Positions 17,898 through 26,512 of a DNA stretch of 64,000 nucleotides are shown in pieces. The stretch lies in NCBI GenBank assembly GCA_020632795.1, contig JACKEV010000021.1:62001-126000 (forward strand). Reading direction: 5' to 3'. This DNA comes from Alphaproteobacteria bacterium. Lineage in GTDB: Bacteria; Myxococcota_A; UBA796; CAJQPC01. The translations under genes and the position numbers were made by a program. Under the pieces are notes generated by a model. The model saw only the letters and a program-made list of their open reading frames with translations, made no database searches and was not told the DNA's origin. The stretch's first letter is position 1, and each line of letters starts with the position of its first letter.

Positions 17898-18830
17898 TCA
17901 CCGCCCGAAGGCGGCGGCGTGGCCCTGGGCGATGACGGCGCGCATCGCGGCCTCGTCCATGCCCGGGATTGCGGCGATCCGGGCGTGCTCGGTGGGGGCG
18001 TCGACCGCGGAGAGCAGCGTGTTGTCGGTGCAGACGCACACCGGGACCCCCAGCGCCACCCAGCGGGGGATGGGGTGGGCCTCGACCGCGGGGATGGCGC
18101 CGACGTGCCAGTTCGAGGTCGCGCAGGCCTCGATCGTGACGCCGCGCTCGATGATGAGGTCGACCAGCTCGGGATCCTGGAGGAGCGTGGTCCCGTGACC
18201 CACACGGCGGGCGCCGAGCTGCAGGATGGCCTGCTTGATCTCGGCGGGCGGGCGGCCCTCCCCGGCGTGCACGGTGCGGCCCAGCCCCAGCTCGGCCGCG
18301 CGCCGGAAGGCCGGGGCGTAGTCGTCCATGCGCCAGTGGTGCCCGGGGGTGGGCCCCCCGGCGAGGTCCAGCCCCACCACGCCCTCGCGCGACCCACCCA
18401 GCTCGGCGAGGCGGCGCAGGGTCTCGGGGGGCTCCCCGTAGAGCCCGCAGAGGGTGAGCCCGGCGCGGCCGTCCGCGCCCTCCAGGGCGGCGTCGAGGAT
18501 GGCCTCCATCGGCGCGCCGCCGTGGAGCTGCGGGGCGAAGCGGATCTCCAGGGTGGTGACCCCCTCGGCGGCGGCGTCCTCGCACATCTCCGCGGCGACC
18601 CGGCGCACGGCGTCGGGCTCCTGGAGCAGGGAGAGGGTGAAGGCGAAGCGCGCCAGGGCGGCCTCCAGGCCCATGCCCGGGGCGAAGGGCAGGTCCGAGG
18701 GGACCTCCAGCCCGCGCGCGGCGGCCAGCGCGGCGACGGTGTCCGGCCGCAGGGAGCCGTCGAGGTGGCGGTGCAGATCCGCCAGCGGGAGCGCCGTCCA
18801 CGACGCGGATGGGCTACATTCGCTCGTCAT
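17898..18830 (-). CDS. Adenosine deaminase family protein
   Basis: A 310-residue metal-dependent aminohydrolase. Zinc ligands and active-site residues are recognisable: HRHLDGS at residues 19-25, VHAGEG, RVGHGTTLL, CATSNWHVG and CTDNTLLS. The enzyme should hydrolyse adenosine to inosine, or adenine to hypoxanthine, in purine salvage. TDN in place of the commoner TDDP is seen in many bacterial members. The length is slightly short for the family. The start is 12 bases from the divergent SCP2 gene, so the two share a control region. Confidence 0.88.
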   Translation of the reverse strand: MTSECSPSASWTALPLADLHRHLDGSLRPDTVAALAAARGLEVPSDLPFAPGMGLEAALARFAFTLSLLQEPDAVRRVAAEMCEDAAAEGVTTLEIRFAPQLHGGAPMEAILDAALEGADGRAGLTLCGLYGEPPETLRRLAELGGSREGVVGLDLAGGPTPGHHWRMDDYAPAFRRAAELGLGRTVHAGEGRPPAEIKQAILQLGARRVGHGTTLLQDPELVDLIIERGVTIEACATSNWHVGAIPAVEAHPIPRWVALGVPVCVCTDNTLLSAVDAPTEHARIAAIPGMDEAAMRAVIAQGHAAAFGR

Positions 18831-18842
18831 GTGAGGTGAACC

Positions 18843-19157
18843 ATGTCCGAGGTCGACCAGATCTTCCAGCAGATGCCCTCCCGCTACAACCCCGGCAAGG
18901 TGAGCGCCACCCGGGTCTACTACTTCTCCATCGGGGACGTGAAGAAGACCGTCACGGTCACCCCGGCGGCCTGCACCGTGCAGGACGGCAAGGCGGTGGA
19001 GAACGCCGACGTCGTGCTGAAGACCACGCCCAAGCTCTTCGTGAACATGGTGCTCAAGGGCAAGATGCCCGGCCCCATCGACATCGCGCGCGGCAAGATC
19101 AAGACCAACGACCCCGCCGCGCTCGCCGAGCTGAAGGACCTGTTCCGCCTGTCGTGA
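18843..19157 (+). CDS. SCP2 sterol-binding domain protein
   Basis: A 104-residue single-domain protein. It shows the SCP2 layout: an N-terminal helix, YYFSIGDVKKTVTVTP strands, VLKTTPKLFVNMVLKGKM, and a closing helix with AALAELKDLF. SCP2 domains bind lipids or acyl chains in a hydrophobic tunnel. It is monocistronic, with AGGTG before the ATG. Confidence 0.78.
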   Translation: MSEVDQIFQQMPSRYNPGKVSATRVYYFSIGDVKKTVTVTPAACTVQDGKAVENADVVLKTTPKLFVNMVLKGKMPGPIDIARGKIKTNDPAALAELKDLFRLS

Positions 19158-19268
19158 CCGCGGTCATGACCGGCCCGCGGGGGACCGGCCCTGGCGGGGC
19201 GTTCGGGCGGATCCCCAGGTGGCACGGGCCTTGCTTTGGTGGAGGGTGTCCCTCGACCGGAGCGCACG

Positions 19269-19466
19269 ATGACCCGCCTCCTCCTCCTGGCCCTGCTCGC
19301 GCTGGTGACGCTGCCCGCCTGCGATGGCGATGACGGCGACACGGCGGACACCGCCGACACCGCGTCCGATGACACGGGGGGTCCCCCAGGGGAGCCGATG
19401 CACGACGCGGAGGACGACACGTGGACCGGCCCGCCGCTTACCCTGACCGGAGGGGGGCGGCGATAG
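19269..19466 (+). CDS. Small Asp/Thr-rich lipoprotein
   Basis: A 65-residue protein with a type II signal peptide (MTRLLLLALLALVTLPAC, Cys 18). The mature part is an acidic, disordered Asp-Thr-Ala tract (GDDGDTADTADTASDDTG) and a short tail. It is the same linker type found on the larger lipoproteins at 31136, 36519 and 37598. It may be a stand-alone remnant of such a protein or a short surface lipopeptide. Confidence 0.55.
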   Translation: MTRLLLLALLALVTLPACDGDDGDTADTADTASDDTGGPPGEPMHDAEDDTWTGPPLTLTGGGRR

Positions 19467-19500
19467 CCCCTTGCCAGGACGGCTTTGAACCGTTGCCCCT

Positions 19501-20256
19501 TCAGCCCGCCGGCTCGGCCACCACCACGTAGTCCGCCCCGAAGCGCAGGCCATCCCGGGCCTTCACCACCTCCAGCGCCCGCGACCGCAGGGCCTCGATG
19601 TGCGCCTTCAAGGTCTCCGCCAGGGCCCGGTCGCGCAGCAGCGGCAGCTTGTTCACGCACACGTCGAGCTGGCCGTTGACGTAGCGCTCCCGGAAGATGA
19701 TCGGCAGGCTCCAGCTCCGGGTCACGGTGAAGCCGGCGGCCTCCAGGGCCCGCTCCACCCAGGCGCGGGGGTACTCCCGATAGCAGCGATGCCCGGCCAG
19801 CAGGATGCAGGCGTCCCGCAGCCGGGCGATCTCCAGCACGATGCGGCCGGCCTCGGTGTCCGCGCCGTCAGGGAAGGGCTCCAGCCCCACCACGTACAGG
19901 CGCCCGGCCACGTGAGGCCGCAGCCGGGGGAACAGCCGGTCCTGGAAGTAGGGGGCGTGGCCGTCGACCGCGCCCAGCAGGTAGTCCGCCAGCACCGTCT
20001 CAAAGCGCTGCCCCGCGAGCAGGGTGGGATCGGTCCAGTTGCCGACGACGAGCTGATCCTGCCCACGCCATCGGCCAGAGAGCGCTGTCTCCATCTGCGT
20101 GGACGCGAACGACGAGGCCGTCACGCCGACGATCCGCTCGGTGGGCAGCGCGCTGAGCCAGCGCAGGGAGTGGATCCCTGCGCCCGCATCGAGCACCGCG
20201 CCCCAGGGGTGGTCCCCCTGGGCGCGGGCGATCTCTTCGAAGAGGCGGTCCGCCAA
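19501..20256 (-). CDS. SAM-dependent methyltransferase (class I fold)
   Basis: A 251-residue protein. The SAM-binding motif I is VLDAGAGIHSLRWL at residues 20-33, followed by a motif II-like Asp/Thr region (VVGNWTD) and VLADYLLGAVDGHAP. The C-terminal half has REYPRAWVERALEAAGF, the typical post-core helix-strand of small-molecule methyltransferases. The substrate cannot be deduced. The start lies 11 bases downstream of the YceI-like gene's stop, so both are probably on one transcript. Confidence 0.72.
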   Translation of the reverse strand: MADRLFEEIARAQGDHPWGAVLDAGAGIHSLRWLSALPTERIVGVTASSFASTQMETALSGRWRGQDQLVVGNWTDPTLLAGQRFETVLADYLLGAVDGHAPYFQDRLFPRLRPHVAGRLYVVGLEPFPDGADTEAGRIVLEIARLRDACILLAGHRCYREYPRAWVERALEAAGFTVTRSWSLPIIFRERYVNGQLDVCVNKLPLLRDRALAETLKAHIEALRSRALEVVKARDGLRFGADYVVVAEPAG

Positions 20257-20267
20257 CGGAGCGGCTG

Positions 20268-21137
20268 CTACTTCTTGGCGCCGCCCTGGGAGGCGGTGTT
20301 CTTGGCGGGGGCCGCGCCCGGGCTGGCCTTCACGGGAGCAGGGGCCGGTGCCTTCTGCACGCCACCGGCGGGCGGCGCGACGGCCTTCTTGTCCATGTCA
20401 CCAGCCGGCTTGGCGCCCACGCCTGCGGGCTTCGGCGCGCCAGCGGGGGCCTGGCCCGCGGCGTCACCCGCCGCGTCGCCCTCGGCGCCGGCCTCGGCGG
20501 GGCGGGGGAAGGCCAGGTTCAGCTTGATGGCGACCTCATCCTTGATCAGGTCGTCGGGCTTGCCGGGGAAGGAGATGGCCCAGTCCTGCCGGTTGATCTG
20601 GAACTCGGCGGCGGCGGTGATCTTGTCGGCGGCCACGGTGATGGTGGCGGGGAAGGTCACGGCCTTCTTCACGCCGTGGAGGTCCAGCTCACCGGTGACG
20701 CTGTGGGTGGCGCCCTCGGCCTCGGCGGGCTTGATGTCGGTGCTGGTGAAGGTGGCGGTGTTGTAGGTGGCGACGTCGAAGAAGTCCGTGTCCTGCAGGT
20801 GGGCGGTGAGCTTCTCGGTGTCGGTCCAGAGCGAGGACAGGTCGATGGTGAACTCGGTGCCCACCGGCGTGTCGCCGTCCATCAGGATCTTGCCGTCGAA
20901 GGTCTTGAAGCCGCCGTCGTGGGTGCGGGTGACCTTGGCGCCCAGCCACTCGATCCTGCTGTTCGCGGCGTCGACCGCGACGGGGGTGCCGGTCGGCTTG
21001 GGCTCAGGCTTGGGCTCGGGCTTGACCTCGACCACCTCGGCCACAGGCTTGTTGTCGATCTCCTCGGCGCCCGTGCAGGCGAAGAGGCTGAAGGCCAGCC
21101 CGGCGGCGGCGGCGGTGAGCGCAATGTTGCGAAGCAT
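20268..21137 (-). CDS. YceI-family lipoprotein with a disordered Ala/Pro/Lys tail
   Basis: A 289-residue protein; the ATG at 21137 follows a GAGG. The signal peptide is type II (AAAAGLAFSLFAC, Cys 21). A Pro-Lys-Glu linker precedes a YceI lipocalin-like domain at about 50-215 (DAANSRIEWLGAKVTRTHDG, GELDLHGVKKAVTFP). YceI barrels bind isoprenoid-like lipids in the periplasm. The last 70 residues are a low-complexity Ala/Pro/Gly/Lys tail, which is unusual for the family and may interact with the cell wall. The methyltransferase gene follows 11 bases downstream. Confidence 0.83.
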   Translation of the reverse strand: MLRNIALTAAAAGLAFSLFACTGAEEIDNKPVAEVVEVKPEPKPEPKPTGTPVAVDAANSRIEWLGAKVTRTHDGGFKTFDGKILMDGDTPVGTEFTIDLSSLWTDTEKLTAHLQDTDFFDVATYNTATFTSTDIKPAEAEGATHSVTGELDLHGVKKAVTFPATITVAADKITAAAEFQINRQDWAISFPGKPDDLIKDEVAIKLNLAFPRPAEAGAEGDAAGDAAGQAPAGAPKPAGVGAKPAGDMDKKAVAPPAGGVQKAPAPAPVKASPGAAPAKNTASQGGAKK

Positions 21138-21256
21138 ACATACCTCTACAGATTGGAACAGAACGCCGTCCCCTAATCCACTGACGCCCCCGTCGGCAAG
21201 CGCCACGTCAGGGTGCGCCCGCGATAGACTGTCGCTCTCCGGCCCAGGAGCGCCCG

Positions 21257-21880
21257 ATGGACACCACCCCGCGCGACGTGCTGACGTACTGGTTCGGCGA
21301 CCCCGATGTCCCCTCCGAAGGCGACGGCGCAGAGATGAAGCGCTGGTTCTCCGGCGGGCCGGCGGTCGACGCGGAGATCCGGGCCCGCTTCGGGGCCGCC
21401 GTGGCCGCCGCGATGGCCGGGCACCTGGACGCCTGGGCGGACACCGCGCGGGGCCGCCTTGCGCTCATCCTCCTGCTGGACCAGTTCACCCGAAACGTCC
21501 ACCGTGGCAGCCCCGACGCGTTCGCCGCCGACCCCCGGGCCCGGGCGCTCACCCGGGAGGGCGTGACCCGAGGCCACGACGCGCAGCTCTTCCCCATCCA
21601 GCGGATGTTCTTCTACATGCCCCTGGAGCACAGCGAGGCGCTGGCGGACCACGACCTCCTCCAGACGCTGTTCGATCGGCTGATCGCGGACGCCCCGGCG
21701 CACCTCCGGGGGAAGCTGGAGGGGTACAAGGCCTACGCCGACCAGCACCGCGACATCATCGTCCGCTTCGGCCGCTACCCGCACCGCAACCCCATCCTGG
21801 GGCGGGCGCACACCCCGGAGGAGGCCGACTTCCTGGCCGACGGCGGTCCCACCTTCGGCCAGAGCGCCTCCGATGGCTGA
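21257..21880 (+). CDS. DUF924 family protein
   Basis: A 207-residue soluble helical protein with the DUF924 signatures DVLTYWFGD, RWFSGGPAVDAEI, ALILLLDQFTRNVHRG and FFYMPLEHSE. The fold is TPR-like; the function is unknown. CAGGAG precedes the ATG by 8 bases. The gene overlaps the next by 8 bases, placing it in the GMC oxidoreductase operon. Confidence 0.85.
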   Translation: MDTTPRDVLTYWFGDPDVPSEGDGAEMKRWFSGGPAVDAEIRARFGAAVAAAMAGHLDAWADTARGRLALILLLDQFTRNVHRGSPDAFAADPRARALTREGVTRGHDAQLFPIQRMFFYMPLEHSEALADHDLLQTLFDRLIADAPAHLRGKLEGYKAYADQHRDIIVRFGRYPHRNPILGRAHTPEEADFLADGGPTFGQSASDG

Positions 21881-22451
21881 GCTGCCCCGCCTCCAGCGCC
21901 GCCAGCTCCTCAAGGGCGCGGTGGGCCTCGTCGCGGCCCTCGGCGCGGTGAAGGTCGGGGCGCGCAGCCTGCTGGGGCCGCCGCCCGCCTCGGCGCCCCC
22001 CTTGCAGCACCTCAGCCCCCGCCAGGCCGCCATCTTCACCGTCGTTGCGGCGGATCTGGTGGGCCCGGCCGGCCGGGAGGCCCTCGCCGCCGGCCGCTGG
22101 CAGCCCGCCGTGGACTTCGACGCCATGCTCGACACCCTGGCGCCCGACCAGCGCCAGCTCGCCGGGATCGGCCTGCACCTGTTCGAGGAGTGGACCCCGG
22201 GCCTGCAGGGCTACTCGCGGCGCGGGGACGCCGAGCGCGCCGCCTGGCTGGAGCGCTGGCGCACCAGCGACCTCGCCATCCAGCGCAGCCTGTGGGGCCT
22301 GCTGCACGTCGCCGCGGGCTTGAGCTTCGGTGCCACCCGCGATGCGTACTCCATCATGGGATATCCAGGCCCCTGTCTGCCCGTGGCGGGTTTCCCCGGC
22401 CGGGCGCCCGGCCAGTCCATCCCCTTCGCCTGGGACCCCGATGTCCTCTGA
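21873..22451 (+). CDS. Tat-exported gluconate 2-dehydrogenase subunit 3-like protein
   Basis: A 192-residue protein with a twin-arginine signal (QRRQLLKGAVG) at the N-terminus. The mature region is helical with an ATRDAYSIMGYPGPCL motif, resembling the small subunit encoded next to GMC-type dehydrogenases. In those complexes the small subunit is exported folded and carries the flavoprotein with it. It lies between the DUF924 gene (8-base overlap) and the GMC gene (8-base gap). The assignment rests on context and the Tat motif more than on sequence. Confidence 0.6.
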   Translation: MAELPRLQRRQLLKGAVGLVAALGAVKVGARSLLGPPPASAPPLQHLSPRQAAIFTVVAADLVGPAGREALAAGRWQPAVDFDAMLDTLAPDQRQLAGIGLHLFEEWTPGLQGYSRRGDAERAAWLERWRTSDLAIQRSLWGLLHVAAGLSFGATRDAYSIMGYPGPCLPVAGFPGRAPGQSIPFAWDPDVL

Positions 22452-22459
22452 GCCTCGGC

Positions 22460-23857
22460 ATGCCTGACGTCTACAAGGCCCTGGTCATCGGCTCGGGCGC
22501 AGGGGGTGCCCCCGCGGCGGCGGCCCTCGCGGCGCGATGGGGGGACGGCGTGCTGCTGGTCGAGGCCGGGCGGCACAACACCCGCACCGACTTCACCCAG
22601 GTCGAGGCCGACATGGTCCGTCGCCTCTACGTGGCCGGGGGCCAGCAGGCCACCGAGGACGGCGCGGTGGCGCTGCTCCAGGGGCGGGGGGTGGGGGGCT
22701 CGACGGTCATCAACGACGCCCTGTGCTTCCGACCCCCCTCGCACACCTTCGTCCACTGGCTGAACCACGGCGTCCACATCGATGAGGCCGCGCTCTCCCC
22801 CTACGTCGACGAGGTCTGGGCGCGGCTCTCGGTCACCCGGATGAGCCGCGCCCACATCAACAAGGCCAACTATCTGCTGGCTCTGGGGGCCTCGCGGCTG
22901 GGCCTGGAGGCCGAGCGGCTCCACCACAACAGCCCTGGCTGCGTGCAGTGCGGCTTCCGCAACCACGGCTGCGCCTACGGCGTGAAGCAGTCCATGGACC
23001 TCACCTTCGCGCCGCTGGCCCTGGAGCGGGGCGCGGTGCTCCGGGACCAGACCTGCGTCCACCACCTGGAGCGCCGAGGCGGGGTGTGGGAGGCCCACAC
23101 CACCGACGGCGAGGTCCTGCGCGCCGAGCGGGTCGCCCTGGCGGCCGGCGCGGTGCAGACCCCGACCCTCCTGCTGCGCAGCGGGATCCAGGCGGGGGAG
23201 GGCTTCCAGGTCCACCTCCAGACCCCGGCCTTCGGGGACTTCGCCGAGCCGGTGGACGGCTTCGCCGGGATCTCGATGGCGGTGGGGATCCTGGAGCACG
23301 CCGACGTGTTCGGCCGCGCCGGCCCCGGCTACATCATCGAGGGGGTCAACGTGCAGCCGATGGCTTTCGCCGCCTGGATGCAGGGCGACGGCGAGGTCTA
23401 CGAGGGCATCCTGCGGCGCTACCGCCACCTGGCCGGCGCGCTGATGGTGCTGCGCTCGAAGACGCAAGGCCGGGTGCGCCTGGGGCCGGGGGGGCGCCCG
23501 GCGATGGACTTCGCGGTGTCCTGGGCGCACGACGCCAACGCCCTCGCGCACTTCTACGCGCAGATCCACGCCATCTGGCGCGCGGCGGGGGCCGATCGGG
23601 TGCTGCTCGCCCACCGCCACCAGCAGTGGTTCACCGATCCCCCCAAGGACCTGCCCTTCGGCCCGGGGCGCCAGTTCCTCTACGCGGCGCACCTGTTCGG
23701 CGGGGCGTGCCGGGGGCACGTCCTGGACGAGGTCGGCCGCGTCAAGGGCCAGGACGACCTCTGGGTGGTCGACGCCAGCGGCTTCCCCGAGGCGCTGGGG
23801 GTCAACCCCCAGGTGACCATCGCGGCGCTGGCGCTGCAGGCGGCGGAGCGGATGTAG
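22460..23857 (+). CDS. GMC-family FAD-dependent oxidoreductase
   Basis: A 465-residue flavoprotein. The ATG at 22460 places the FAD-binding GSGAGG at residues 11-16. Further signatures are LLVEAGR, GRGVGGSTVINDA (GMC signature 1), and the C-terminal NPQVTIAALALQAAERM that closes the FAD site. A cysteine-rich CVQCGFRNHGC segment near residue 160 is typical of the dehydrogenase subgroup with alcohol or sugar substrates. No signal peptide is visible. The enzyme is probably exported with, or anchored by, the Tat-signal partner upstream. Confidence 0.87.
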   Translation: MPDVYKALVIGSGAGGAPAAAALAARWGDGVLLVEAGRHNTRTDFTQVEADMVRRLYVAGGQQATEDGAVALLQGRGVGGSTVINDALCFRPPSHTFVHWLNHGVHIDEAALSPYVDEVWARLSVTRMSRAHINKANYLLALGASRLGLEAERLHHNSPGCVQCGFRNHGCAYGVKQSMDLTFAPLALERGAVLRDQTCVHHLERRGGVWEAHTTDGEVLRAERVALAAGAVQTPTLLLRSGIQAGEGFQVHLQTPAFGDFAEPVDGFAGISMAVGILEHADVFGRAGPGYIIEGVNVQPMAFAAWMQGDGEVYEGILRRYRHLAGALMVLRSKTQGRVRLGPGGRPAMDFAVSWAHDANALAHFYAQIHAIWRAAGADRVLLAHRHQQWFTDPPKDLPFGPGRQFLYAAHLFGGACRGHVLDEVGRVKGQDDLWVVDASGFPEALGVNPQVTIAALALQAAERM

Positions 23858-23863
23858 CGCCGC

Positions 23864-24757
<894 letters not shown>

Positions 24758-24834
24758 CCAGGTCCTCCTCTCTTGCTTGGGGGGCGAGGTGCCTGCACAT
24801 ATGCAAGCAAGTTCTGTACCAGGATCAGACACCG

Positions 24835-24858
24835 CGGGAACCGGGAACCGGGAACCGG
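24835..24858. repeat. Tandem heptanucleotide repeat CGGGAAC, 3.4 copies
   Basis: Three perfect copies of CGGGAAC followed by CGG, within the region upstream of the sigma factor gene. A 7-base unit repeated without error is a potential slippage tract and could change promoter spacing. Confidence 0.85.
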
Positions 24859-24944
24859 CGTCAAGCACTCGTCAAGGGCATCTCCCTCCCCAGCCCCTCC
24901 GGCCACCGCCCGCCTGCTGACCAGAGAGCGCGACTTCCGTGTCA

Positions 24945-24974
24945 CAAGTTCTTGCACGATGTACAAGAATCTTG
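24945..24974. promoter_or_regulatory. Paired CAAG-N-CTTG dyads, candidate operator
   Basis: CAAGTTCTTG (24945-24954) and CAAGAATCTTG (24964-24974) are each near-perfect palindromes, and each is close to the reverse complement of the other. The 9-base gap puts the two centres about two helical turns apart. A regulator binding as a pair of dimers would fit. The 11-mer AAGTTCTTGCA here recurs upstream of argR (35196-35206, other strand). Confidence 0.4.
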
Positions 24975-24982
24975 AACATCGG

Positions 24983-25006
24983 CCCTGTCAGCGGTTCCTG
25001 ACGGGG
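24983..25006. other. Strong hairpin upstream of the 25065 gene
   Basis: CCCTGTCAG (24983-24991) pairs with CTGACGGGG (24998-25006): nine base pairs, one of them G-T, with a six-base loop. The stem can extend outward by one more G-C pair. There is no T-run, so it is more likely a structured leader or a protein-binding element than an intrinsic terminator. Confidence 0.45.
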
Positions 25007-25064
25007 CTCTCGGGCCGCGTTGCGCTATGATTCGAAGGTCGACGATGTGGCGTCGGGAGAGCGC

Positions 25065-25739
25065 ATGTCCGAGCGAAACACCGCCCTGCTGATCGCCGGG
25101 CATGTCCCCCCCCGGGAGCTGATCGCCACGCTGCTGGCCGCCCCGGGGGTCAACGCGGCGGACTTCGCCGGCGAGGAAGCGCCCCGGGTGGGACACGGCG
25201 CGCGCGCGGGGGTCGACTATACCCACCTTGCCCTGCGGCTCTTCGAGCTGGGGGGCCTGCTGTTGATGGACCGCAGCGAGCTGCCCGGCCCCGACGAGCT
25301 GGAGGTCTACCTGGGCTTGTCGCTGTCCGGGGCCCACGGGGCGGCGCTGTTTCTCTACTACGACGATGAGCAGGGCGTCGGAGGCCACGCGCTCTTCCAG
25401 GATGGGGTGCTGGTCAGCCGGGCGGTCGTCGACGGGCGCTGGGACGAGCCGGTGCGCCGCACCCTGGAGGGGGAGTCGGTGATCCCCGATGTGGACCCCT
25501 CGCACTGGGTATGGCCCTTGATCGCGGACGCCGTCGAGGCCGGGGCGCGGCCCCTGTTCGGCCCGGGCGTGCGCACGGACGACGACATCGAGGCCCTCAT
25601 CAAGGCGGCGAAGGCGGGGCCGATCGAGGCCGCCGGGCCCCGCCCGCCCACCGCGGAGGCCGACCCCGCTGAGGCCGAGCCCCCCCGAAAGCGCGACCGG
25701 GTCCGCCGCGCGGTCAAGCGGCTGCTGGGGCGCGCATGA
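25065..25739 (+). CDS. Hypothetical protein coupled to the DDAH-like gene
   Basis: A 224-residue soluble protein; the ATG at 25065 follows GGGAGA. The central part has strand-rich acidic segments (GAALFLYYDDEQGVGGHALF). The C-terminal 45 residues are Pro/Ala/Glu-rich and end in a strongly basic helix (RKRDRVRRAVKRLLGRA). I recognise no domain. Its stop overlaps the next start in ATGA, so it is co-translated with the arginine-hydrolase-like protein. Confidence 0.62.
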   Translation: MSERNTALLIAGHVPPRELIATLLAAPGVNAADFAGEEAPRVGHGARAGVDYTHLALRLFELGGLLLMDRSELPGPDELEVYLGLSLSGAHGAALFLYYDDEQGVGGHALFQDGVLVSRAVVDGRWDEPVRRTLEGESVIPDVDPSHWVWPLIADAVEAGARPLFGPGVRTDDDIEALIKAAKAGPIEAAGPRPPTAEADPAEAEPPRKRDRVRRAVKRLLGRA

Positions 25740-26512
25740 ACGGGCCCCGACGCGCGCTGGTCCGAGGGCTCTCGGACCGCTACACCGACGCCACCGTGCA
25801 CCACTTCGCGCACGAGGGCCCCATCAACCTCACCCGGGCCCGCGCCCAGCACGCCCGGTACGTGCGCGCCCTGGAGCGCATCGGCCTGAACGTGCGCCAC
25901 CTCCCCGGGGATCCCCGGCTGCCGGACTGCTGCTTCGTCGAGGACATGGCGGTCGTCAGCGGGCACGTCGCGCTCATCACCCGCAGCGGCCTGCCCTCCC
26001 GACGCCCCGAGGCCGACGCCGTGCGCCGGGTGCTGTGCGAGCACCTCGACGTGCGGCTGATGCAGGCCCCTGCCCGCCTGGACGGCGGCGACGTGCTCAA
26101 GGTCGGTCGCGTGATGTTCGTGGGGCAGGGCGCGCGGACCAACGCCGAGGGCGCCGCCATCCTGGCCGACACCTTCATGCCCCGGGGCTACACCATCCGC
26201 CCGGTGCCGCTGCCGGACACCATCCTCCACCTCAAGAGCGTCTGCTCCAGCCCCGCCCCGGGCCTGGTGGTGCTGGCCGAGGGCACCCTGGACCCCGCCC
26301 TGTTCGACGGGCTGGCCCGTGTGGTGACCATCCCGGCCGAGGAGACCTACGCCGCGAACACGCTGGGCTGCAACGGCAAGGCCCTGGTGCCCCGCGGCTA
26401 CCCCCGCACCCGCGCCGCTCTGGAGGCCGCCGGGCTGGAGGTCATCGGGCTGGAGATGTCCGAGATCCGGAAGGGCGACGGCTCACTGACCTGCCTCTCC
26501 GTCTGGTACTGA
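25736..26512 (+). CDS. Dimethylarginine dimethylaminohydrolase (DDAH)-like amidinotransferase-fold hydrolase
   Basis: A 258-residue protein of the guanidino-group-modifying superfamily. Recognised motifs are CCFVEDMAV, LDGGDVLKVG, the catalytic His in ILHLKSVCS (about residue 164), LGCNGKALVP, and the nucleophilic Cys 253 in the C-terminal SLTCLSVWY. It should hydrolyse methylated arginine (or another guanidine) to citrulline plus an amine. Citrulline is the substrate of ArgG, encoded 7 kb away. The start is coupled to the previous gene by ATGA. The end overlaps the convergent ASST-like gene by 30 bases. Confidence 0.85.
   Translation: MNGPRRALVRGLSDRYTDATVHHFAHEGPINLTRARAQHARYVRALERIGLNVRHLPGDPRLPDCCFVEDMAVVSGHVALITRSGLPSRRPEADAVRRVLCEHLDVRLMQAPARLDGGDVLKVGRVMFVGQGARTNAEGAAILADTFMPRGYTIRPVPLPDTILHLKSVCSSPAPGLVVLAEGTLDPALFDGLARVVTIPAEETYAANTLGCNGKALVPRGYPRTRAALEAAGLEVIGLEMSEIRKGDGSLTCLSVWY

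Larger units (their letters stand above)
24758..25064. other. Intergenic control region between the sigma factor and the 25065 gene
   Basis: This 307-base stretch between divergent genes has no credible gene. It holds the sigma factor's ribosome binding site, a CATATG-centred TGCACATATGCA element (24793-24804), three copies of a 7-base repeat, two CAAG-N(2-3)-CTTG dyads and a stable hairpin. A TATGAT (25026-25031) could be the -10 element of the rightward gene. Confidence 0.6.

Noticed and set aside
24835..24858. CRISPR-like or larger tandem array
   Set aside because: Only 3.4 copies of a 7-base unit without spacers. No CRISPR repeats were seen anywhere in the window.
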